In this document: positions 54,801 through 64,000 of the stretch, piece after piece
Layout of the letters: every line of letters starts with the position of its first letter
Position numbering within the stretch: the first letter of the stretch is position 1
NCBI GenBank assembly: GCA_964035575.1
Contig: OZ037875.1
Span: forward strand, 124,001-188,000
DNA length: 64,000 bases
Direction of reading: 5' to 3'
Source: Rhynchopus sp. YZ270_cl-10
Lineage: Eukaryota > Euglenozoa > Diplonemea > Diplonemida > Diplonemidae
Program-made: the position numbers and the translations under genes
Notes under the pieces: model-generated
What the model was told of the DNA's origin: nothing
What the model saw: only the letters and a program-made list of their open reading frames with translations
The model's database searches: none

Positions 54801-57800
54801 CACAACGACCACAGGGACACAGGCTCCTGCAGGTTCGCCACACGGCACAGAATACCAAAGCAGTCCTCCCCCTTTGTGTAGTCCGCAGGCACGGCAGCTT
54901 GCAGCGCCTGCGCCGTCAGCAGCACACTGCTGTCCACAAGCTTAATCCCACGCACCACCCACGCAAGACGCTCATGCGGCAGCGCCAAGGGCAGTGCCGT
55001 ATTGAATGTGTTCCCGTCTCGCTTCCTCGACGTGAACTGCCGTCCCATTCCTGCAAAAAAATAATGTTAGGCAAGAATCTTACATTAAAAAACAAAAAAC
55101 ATACCGACCCGCAGCGTCTCCTCATCCACAGCAAAGGTTTCCTTCGCTGCCACCGAGGTATGCCGCATCAGGCACGACAGCACAGGGAGCTCGATAGTTC
55201 CTGGCGCAGCTTCGACACAGATGGACGCGTTGTGGTCGACGAACCAACGACGCCCTTCAACATCGTTATACACAGACCCTGTTACGAGGAGCTCGAAGAG
55301 CAGCACAGAGGACTCTTCAGTGATGCTCTCGGAGAGGTCGAGGTGCAGGACGTACCCTGCCGCACTGCTGCCTTCTGCGTCATCGACGCCGGCAATGCAG
55401 GACTCCACCTTTTTGATGAGCTCCGAGGGCGACAGGTTGCGCTGCATGGGTACGTGCACCGTCCTGCGCGCACCTGCCTGCCTCCGAATCGCAAAGCTCT
55501 TCCCGGCACCTGCCGTCGCAGAATGGTACACCGCGACACTCTCAGCGCTTCCTGCCAAGGCGAACCCTACCCTCTGCAGCTCGTCGTCAGGCAGGACAGA
55601 TGTCGCAACTCTCCACGGCGCAAGCTGCCGCACAACGTAGTGGTCACGCTCGCCGGAGACAACAAACAACGCATTCTTCGCGACTGGCTCAAGCTCGACA
55701 AGCATGGAGACAACAGCGTGGTGCAGCGTATCGTCCATCTGCTCGACACCAATCAAGGAGTAGAGCTGTGGGGTGCCGTCACTGCTCTCCTTATGCGCCC
55801 AGGTCAGGATGAGATTGCTGATGAGCTCCATCGTGGTCGACGCAGTGACGCAAACGACCTGATGCCATTCGGGGAGAATCGAGGCACGGAGATGCGCAGA
55901 GAGCAGTGTCTTCATGCGCTCTTCCCGCTCCACCACAACAACCTGTACCCCCTTAGGCATGCCCTCCACCGCCACTGCGTTGTTCGCGATAGGGCGTGCC
56001 GTGAACTCCTGCCACTCCCGCGGGACAACGTTCATCATCTCATCAACCTTTGCTAGGAACGATGTGCTCGTGATCTCCGTTTGCTCACCCCAAACACCTT
56101 CAAGCAGCTCTCTCGCGTCTGCAGGGGGAGCAGCGGGGAACATACTCCGTGCCACCTCCTCGGTTATCGTGCTGATCTCCTCCTGAGTCGCCGACCCCGT
56201 TTCAAAGGTGCGCATAAGACGAAGCAGTTGTCCAAGCGTGATGGTGTTGAGCAGAGGAAAGCGACGACGCACCGCAACAACCTCCTTTGCCCAGTGTGCG
56301 AGCTCCGTGCGTGCTTCCTCTACCATAATGTGCACAGCGTCCGGAGGTGTCGACAGTGGAATGCTTGTTACAAAGCTCTGCTTCGCGGGATGCCAAGCAG
56401 ACCTCAGCTTCTGACATTCCTTTGCCAGCTCTCTCGCCCAGCCAAACTGCGCCACAAAGCTTTGCACCAACGCTGTCACCTCCGCCGTCCCTTTCGACAG
56501 CACCACTGCGCTTTGGAAATCCAATAATTCATCCACCTTTTGCCGCGAAACGATCACCTTATCTCCTCTGGTAGCTTTATACTGCAAGCACAACGTCACT
56601 TCCCCTGTTGTATGCGTTCCGGTGAGGACCCACTCTGATTCCCAGGATGGGGAGTAGAGGTTCGCGAGTCTGCTGAGTGCGGAAGCATCGCCGCCACCAG
56701 AGAGAAGGTCCCCGAGGGCGAGTTCTAGAGTAGAGAGTTCTTCAATGGCGCAGATGGTGGCAGATGCGGCGGCAGGTGTAATGTGGCATAGTGCATGGGT
56801 CACTTCTTTCAGCGCACCGCGTTTGGTCCCGCCGGCTTGATAGAGGAATTTGTGTAGCGTTGCACGCACTCCAGTCAGCTTGCTCAGGACCATTTCATCT
56901 GGATGCCCCGGGCCGTCCGCCTCAGACACCCACAGCTCAGGGGGGCACTCCATCTCGGGGCGTCCCATCGACATTTCAATGGAGCTGGTGAAGTTGTTGT
57001 CGCTGTCCTGCTCGCCAAGAAATTCAAGGAAGTTGGGGTGTGCCTTTAGGGCTTGAAGCAGCGCGGTGTTGGTTGTGAGGATCGATTCATCGACACCCTG
57101 GAGGAATTTGTCAATTTCATCAAACGATTTGATTGTTAATGCCGACCAATCCATTTCGGAGACAGTCTTGCAGATCATCCCCAACGAAGTCAAGGCGGAG
57201 GTCACAGTAAGACGGCCAGTGGGACGAACGAAGTGGCCAATCAGCGCAATGCGCTCTTCAAGCATTTCCTTATCATCACGAAGCTGTTTGAGCAAAGAGA
57301 AGCTCCCCAGAATGTGGACAAGACGTGAGTAGAAGTAGGCCTCAATTCTGTTGGTCGGGAGAGGGAAATGGTTGGGGTCGGTGCGGCCTGTCAGTTCACG
57401 GATGGCACGGCAGAAGTGGTGCATCGTACTCCCACTGCTCGCACTCCCTGGAAGCTCCTCCAGCCTCTCCGGGGAAAGACACGCAGAGATTTCCTGCAGT
57501 TCATTGAACGTTGTCTCCAACTCTCTGAACCGCCTGCCAATCTCCAAAAACTCCTCCACTGCACTATCGATGTGCGCATCAATCACTCCGGTGGAGCCAC
57601 ACCACACTGTGGCAGGGGCCTCTTCTGGGGTAGCTTTGTTCCATGCAATGTGGAAAATCGCGTTGGAGCGCATCACATCAAGCCATCCTGAGGCTTTCAC
57701 ATAGCGTTCTGGTAGTGCAAAGAGACCTTCTGGGATTGGGGCGTGAACGTCACGTTCTAAGTTGTATATTGCAGCGCATTGCGCCATGGAGAGTTGCGAT

Positions 57801-60800
57801 CGAGCGTCGGCGAGTTGAAGAAGATAATGCGAAAAGGGGTGTTCCGGGAGGAAGACCAACGCAGCATCTTCACAGTGCGCGGCGAGGGTGACCAGGGTGT
57901 TGTAGGTTTCTTCGCAACGGAGGACGATGCCTTCCGCATCCTTCGCGCCCACCGCAGCGAAGCACCCTACCAGCTCCGCCTTCCCTGCAATGATGCTCTT
58001 CACAGCGTCGATCTCGACAGTCTCATCCTTCAAACGCTGGCACCCCTCCCTGAACACCTTTCCTGCTGCCTTACACACTTCTGAGAGGCGCGCAAAGCCT
58101 GCACCTACTGCATGCATATCTTTGCTCTTTTTGACGTACCAAGGAAGGACCTGGCTCCAGAGCTTTCCATTTGTCCCAGCAAGAAGCATTTCGAGAGTCA
58201 TAGAATCATCCAAAGCGACGCACCGTAGGGAGCGGAGTGTGTTGTCAAGAAGACAGAAGATCATGTGCGCGTCTTGTACAGAGATGGGTGCGTCGTTGGC
58301 GTCGTCGTCATCGTCCTCGTCGTGGTCGTACTTCGTTTTGGTGTCGAAGCTTGGTGCAGTGAGGTGTGTGAAGATGTCTACTTCATGAAGTGAAGCGGAA
58401 GCCTTGCCGATAACGCTGATAAGCATGTCCACCACAATGGTCGGAAGGGTGGGAACCTCGTAGGTGAGGACGTCAATCTCATCGGCATCAGGCTCGCCGT
58501 AGAGAAGGTTGGACACACCTCGTCCAATCCAGCAGAGGACAGATGCGGTGTGGTCGTCGGATGTCAAAGCACCGTGGAAGGTGATGGTGGCGAGGGACAG
58601 CGCCATTTCGTGGATGGCGGCGGCGTCGGAGGGTTTTTTGGCCTTTTTGTCCTCGGTGAAGTATTCACCCCACAGCTTGACGGCACCGCGGGTGTAGCTT
58701 TTGTGGGTGGTTTTCTCAGATTTGGACCCGCGCGGAATGGCGTCCGTCAGCCATGCTTGAACTGCAGCACGCATTTCATCCGACACTACGTCCATATGAA
58801 GACTTCCACACGTCGCAAGGAGGAAGCGCATCAAGGCTGCACAGGGGGGCACCCGGAAGTCACGCCCAGTGAGCACATTCTCTGCAGCAACGTGTGTCAA
58901 AAGGCCTTGGTGGTCAGAGGCGAGAGAGGTAAGCTCCTCAAGCATGGCGACCTGGTCTTTAACGCTTGGGGGCCAGGTGAGTCTGGACACAGCCTCCTCG
59001 AGGGCGTCGAGGTGGGTGTACGACTTCGTGCGTGAGACGGAGTGTGGGAGGTCCATGTACTCGCTGGAGGCGGTGGCTTCGCGGGGCAGGCCTGCGGTGT
59101 CTTCGATGAGGCCGATGTCGACAGCGGTGCGGGCAAGCCATGCAATCATGTCGACAGAGGGTGCTGCGGCAAGGAGGGGTACAAGGAGGTCGGGGCGTTC
59201 TGCGATGACGACGCCTGCGTAGTCGCGGAAGGAGTTTGCCTCAACCTTTTGACGTCCGTCGAGGAGTGTCATGCGCGCACGGCGCACGCATTCAACAACG
59301 AAGGAGGAGTGCACGTTGCTCGCCTTCGCCGCGTCGACAAGAGAGTCGGAAAGCATTTCAACCTCGCGTCCCAAATGGGTGTACTGGTTGGCAGCTTTGC
59401 TCAGGATGTGTGGTGGGGCGACAATGCGCATCCTGCCTGGCTCGATGATCATGAAGTCGCCGTCGGGACGCTCGGTGATGCGTGTCGGGGCTGTCAAGAT
59501 GGAGGCATCGGCTATGCCGTCCTTGCTGGAGCCCTTCCCAGTCTCACGACCGAGGACTGTCTTCACGGACACCTTGTCAAATGCATACGACCACCCCTCG
59601 CACCGGATCGCGCGGATCACGTTGTTCCCCGTATCGCAGACCAACAAAACCGGCACAGTCTTCTCATGAAGCTCCTTCAACCGCAGCTTCTCCAGCTCCT
59701 GCGGATCCAATTTGTCGGTCTTTTTGTTCTCCTTCTCCTTTTCTTTGTCTTTGTTGACAGGTTTTTTTTCGACCTTTTCGGGTAGAGGGACCTTTCTTGG
59801 GACACGGGTGAATGCGAGCCCTTGAGGTGCGTGGAAGAAGGCAGGCGTCTGTGTGGGCTTGCCGGAGTGCGCGGTGAAGCCGGAGACGACACGGCTTTTG
59901 GCTTGCAGGCCTTTGACGTCGCTGAAGCGTTCGATGCAGCGCACGGCGTGGCGGTCGATGTAGTAGAGGATGTCGTTGTCTCTGTCGTACGCCACGTCGC
60001 GTACGTCTGCTGTCTGTGCGGCAGCTGGGCCAAGCTCGGAGAGCAGCGTGATGACACGCCCGGATGCGCTGCCCCCGAGGAGCAGACGCAGACGCCCACC
60101 GTCGCAAACGGCAATCACAGGACCGCCCTTCTTCCGGTCCACAGTCTTCATGTTGCGGATCATGTGGAAACGGCACTTCTTGTTCTCGCCGTCGATGTAC
60201 CCGCGTTCGCCTACCTCACCAAAAGCGGTGTCGATGACCCACCCACGTCCAGCCTTGTTGTAGATGCGGCGGATCACACAGCGGCCCGAATCAGCAACAA
60301 GGAAGTCCTGTTCAGCCATTGCGACGATTGCGCAGGGTGCACGCATCGTGTTGTGCACGTTCGAAGTGTGCACTTCGACGCCTTCCACCATGACTGGCTC
60401 CGGGTCAAGCAGAGGAAGCGTCATGATAAGGTTCGCCGTCGCGTACCGGAAGCGCCCGCCAGACTCGAGAAAGTATGTGTGGAAGTTCTGGTTGTCGCCA
60501 AGCCCTCGCTGCGCACCCGGCGCACCAGCCGCACGCACCACAACGCACCCCACAGGAAGGACACCGGACTGGTCCCTCATGCCGTCCGGAGACGCTGTCT
60601 GCGTGGGGTTTCTCTCGAACCCCGCAAATGTGGTGATCCCGTAGCTCTCGTTGTCGCTGCTCCCAACGTACTTCCCGTAGGAGTCAACCAGGTCGTGTGT
60701 CACCTGTCGCAGGCGTTGTCCCTTCTGGGCAAGGGTGAGCGCGTTCTTTGCGAGGCCGAGCCCCTCAAGCTGTCCAAGGTTGTCATCGATGGATTGGAGG

Positions 60801-62074
60801 ATGACCTGCGCGCTTTGCATGCCGTCCTTGAGGAGGTGCCATTCGGAGTGGAAGGCGACACGCTTGGCGAGGGTCGCCTCGCTCACCTGTTTGTCAATCC
60901 AGGCACGCTCGTTACGGAGGATGACGCGGGAGGTGTGGAGACGCTGGAGAGTGGACTGTGCGGACTTCACAGCCTTGTCCCACAGCACCTCACGCTCGGC
61001 AAGCGTCTCGGACTGCTCGAGGTCGCCCCACGCAACGTTCGCGGCCTGCGCGACACCCGTCGCAGCTGGTACAACGCCGGTGGCCTTGAAGTCGGGCAGA
61101 TCGGTCTTCCGCAGTTGATGCTTCACAAGGGGAAGTCCCAGAACACTCTCAACGTGCTTCGGAGCACCAGGCACATTAAGTGACAGCAGCAGGTCCGTGA
61201 CAGAGACAAAGCGGAAGGAGCTGACAAAAGCGCGTCTGTCGAACTCATACAGCCACTGCGCGACCTTGCGCACGAAGTACGCTGCGGTGTGGTTCTCCAG
61301 CTGCGAGCACCACGTTGTGACGGTGCTGGGGCTGAATTCGTGCATGCCGAGGGACCAGAGGAATTCGGTGACGCCTGCTTCGGTTCCGTCATCAGGCTGG
61401 AGGAAGTCGCCGGCAAGCTTTTTGTCGATGTCGAGCACCTGCCCGACGTGCGCGAGAAGCGACAGCACGAGGAGCTCCTTCTTCTGCCTATCCTGCACCG
61501 GACGCACAAACCTCTTGTACACATCATCCAAGGTCGCAAACACCACCACCGCCGAGGGCACAGAGTGGTACGCACACAGCAGCTGCCCATGGTGCACACT
61601 CAGCGCCGCTGGGTCTGCAACGTGCTTCGTCCAAAACCCCAGCAACCACGCACGGTACGCCTCCGTGCATTTGTCGTTGTGCGTCGAGGGGCGCGCGTAG
61701 TGCACAAAGACACACCCCTCGCGGTTCCGCGTGATGTTCATTGTCACAAAGGCGTCTCTCTCCTTCAGGGTCCACGTGATCCCCGTCGTGGACTCTGGAA
61801 CGGTAAGAGTGGCGGACCAGCATCCAGTTGAGGTGTCGTAGGTAATCTTTGGTGTGCTCCACTCCTGCGCAATATCCAGTGCAGGCTCGATGTCGGGCGT
61901 CAACACCACTGCGAGCGAAGTGAATGCCTCCACCGGGTCATCTGCGTAAATGAACACAGTAACCTCATCCTTCGCACGGTACGTCGTAGGCGAGGGGACG
62001 GTCAGGCGGCTGTGCCCCGACTCAAGGCCGCGGCAGTACGAGTACGCCCTCTTGGCTTCATCCGCGTCGTCCAT
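45893..62074 (-). CDS. RNF213/mysterin-like giant AAA+ protein with NHL repeats and RZ finger, two exons
   Basis: Exons 55105-62074 and 45893-55050 join across a 54-base intron (donor GTATGT, acceptor TTTGCAG) to 5,375 residues, close to human RNF213 (about 5,200). Residues 25-120 are beta-rich and may match the N-terminal carbohydrate-binding domain of RNF213. Residues 575-895 are NHL-type beta-propeller repeats (DFLVADSGRCVIRRI, LLVCDTGNNVIRAI) with a Lys/Glu-rich insert. Walker A sites: GAGKS (Lys2192), GECGCGKT (Lys2712) and GKPGSSKT (Lys3036), with Walker B YVFLDEVN and VLLLDEVG. The C-terminal RZ zinc finger uses Cys4664, His4668, Cys4675, Cys4684, Cys4689 and His4698. No RING Cys/His set is seen between the ATPase core and the RZ finger. 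RNF213 ubiquitinates proteins and bacterial lipid A and coats lipid droplets; function here is inferred. Confidence 0.92.
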
Positions 62075-64000
62075 CGTACGTCACCGCTCGGGTGTGTGCA
62101 CGCTGAGCAACACACCGCGAAGAAATAACAAATAAATGCGTCCTGGAGTTGGTGTGGAGAGGGATGGGGAGGGGGGAGGGGGGAGGGGAGGAAGAGAAAA
62201 CGTGAGGGGGGAGGGGAGAGGTGGTGGCAGTTGGTGGTGGAAAATATATAAAGACGGGGGCTAAAAAAAAAAAAAAAAACACATCAGCGTAGTACCTGCG
62301 GACGCAAGTATTGGTAAAGGCGTTGTGCACAAAGTATGCTGAAAAATTGCAACCCGTTTTTGTGGGGGGGAGGAATACGTAGTGAGAAAGGATGTATTAT
62401 GAGAGCGCAATCTTTGGAACCAAGTTTCAGAAAAAAGGTTTCGTTTTAAGGGAAAAGTTAGAAAAACTGGGGGGGAAATTTTGTTTGGCGTGATTGAAAT
62501 CCAAAGTGACACAAGACTTTGTTGTTCCTTTATTGACTTTCTTCCAAACATTATTAAAAAGTACAGTAACAGTTGAAGTGCCAACGACTCTACGGGCCGC
62601 AGACACATGGGAAAGAGAAGAAGAAAAAAAACCTCCCCTCCCCAAGAAAACAATAATAAACACAGCTTTTTGCGACAAAAAAAAAATAAAAAAACGGTAG
62701 CTCGCAGCTGAGACAAAGACGGGTGTTTTTTTTAATAAATGGAGGAACGATCGGAGAGAAAAATGACACAAAGTAAAAGCACATCCGTTTTCAAAGTTCT
62801 CCCCCCGTGCTTCTCGGCTCCGTCCTTCCCTCATAAAAAATTAAAATTAAAATTAAAACCCTGGACAACGTTGAAGCTGACATCCATCCCTTCCCACCAG
62901 CGGGGGGGAAGGTTGCGAAGATGTTCTGATGGTAACGTGTATCAGAATGTCCTATACGTTGCCCACCAAGAAACCAAGAAGAACTTTGCCGAAAAAAAAC
63001 TTAAACCTGTTGGCAAAGACCCCCCTCCCCCTCTCCAATAAACGGTGACTGAGACACGGACCTACCGATCGACCAGAAAATGATTGAGAATAAACTTTCT
63101 TTCACGGGTTGCCTACGATCGTAGTACGATCGTTTACGATCGTACCAAAAAACGATCGTAACGATCGTAAAATATCGTACTACGATCAACTACGATCGTA
63201 CTACGATCGTAGTACGATCGTAGTACGATCATTACGATCGTAGTACGATCGTAGTACGTTTGCCAAACGAAATAACGAATATCGCTTGAAATACCGTTCG
63301 ATATTCCTTGCATGGTGCATGAAGCACACACAAGGTATATCAAACGATAATCAATCAGATAAAACGTTACATCATTGGAAAATTGTTGGCACCGCCGCCC
63401 TGTCTTCGTATTTATTACGTCGACAGGCCAAACAACGTTGGGCTCAGAAGAAGCAGTGCTAGACAGTCACTGGGGATCAACATGAGAACCAACTCCCAAC
63501 AACACAGGCTACCGAAGTAGCAGGTGGGGTGTTGCGGGTGTTTGGGGTGAAAGAAAATCGATTTTGGTAAGTTACAGCAGAAAATTCTTAAGTTTGCAAT
63601 AGCGAGAAGGGTTACATTGCTCTTGCGAGCTGTGAACCGGTAAGGTTGAGAAGGGTGACACGGCATACAAGTACAAGTACAAGTAAGACGTACCTTCTGC
63701 AAAGGCTGAATTCGCAATTCTAAGGGATATGAATTCAGCCCCCACTGTTTTTTTGAGATGATCATTCCATGGTATACTAAGCGTTCCCGAAGAATGAATC
63801 ACCCCCTCCTCGTTCATGCAAACTCAAGAAAATTCTGAAGTAACTACAACCTGGCGTGCGGGTACAGATGCATTGCTTTGTTCTTTCCTCAAAGTCATGT
63901 GTGATCTCTCGGGTCTGTACTAAAGTCAGTGTTTAGATAAGCATCCACTTGACTCGTTCTAACAACCGTTGAAATCTAGAACAAAACAACACACTGCCCC
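62075..64000. other. upstream region of the giant gene and right edge, no gene seen
   Basis: A long pyrimidine tract (minus strand, 62155-62225) and GTTGCTCAG about 25 bases before the ATG look like a leader acceptor. The rest is AT-rich with homopolymers. The palindrome cluster at 63.1-63.3 kb is listed separately. Confidence 0.5.
63114..63258. repeat. cluster of ACGATCGT palindromes
   Basis: Ten perfect copies of the octamer ACGATCGT and two one-base variants (ACGATCAA, ACGATCAT) lie within 145 bp, mostly 10-11 bp apart and often as TACGATCGTA. The region is itself strongly self-complementary. Confidence 0.9.

Overview
The window comes from a protist nucleus. Cis-introns are few and have GTATG donors, one host protein is over 5,000 residues long, and intergenic DNA is rich in homopolymers and dispersed repeats. 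All ten host genes I can support lie on the minus strand; only a LINE reads on the plus strand. Several start codons sit a few to a few tens of bases downstream of a pyrimidine tract ending in AG. One-directional gene order plus leader acceptors would suit a polycistronic, spliced-leader lineage such as Euglenozoa. I found no spliced-leader gene, so the taxonomic guess is weak.

Layout, left to right. A secreted subtilisin-like protease (its C-terminal part is cut off by the window edge) is followed by three paralogues that join a ubiquitin-like domain to 25-residue BspA-type leucine-rich repeats. The second paralogue is broken by an 11-bp deletion. Between paralogues 1 and 2 sits an apparently whole 8.2-kb LINE with a 19-bp target-site duplication: ORF1 carries an OTU protease domain, and ORF2 carries a 2A-like peptide, endonuclease, reverse transcriptase, zinc motifs and a C-terminal PCNA-box motif. 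Downstream of paralogue 2 is a small inverted-repeat element whose empty site can be read beside paralogue 1.

Next come a three-exon Qa-SNARE whose 1.1-kb first intron holds G-rich tracts and an inserted segment, a 5'-truncated relative of the LINE, an inverted-repeat element carrying a (TACAG)n tract, paralogue 3, and a fragment matching the 3' end of large-subunit rRNA. After these lie a small protein with a dual-acylation N-terminus and a U-box protein.

The right half holds a 3,292-residue adenylation/polyketide synthase protein ending in a serine hydrolase encoded by a second exon, a probable mitochondrial helical protein, and a two-exon, 5,375-residue homologue of RNF213/mysterin with an NHL-repeat segment and an RZ zinc finger but no RING that I can see. 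The last 2 kb are noncoding and contain a cluster of ACGATCGT palindromes.

Ubiquitin-related parts recur: ubiquitin-like LRR proteins, an OTU domain in the LINE, a U-box ligase and the RNF213 homologue. Nothing in the layout shows that they act together.
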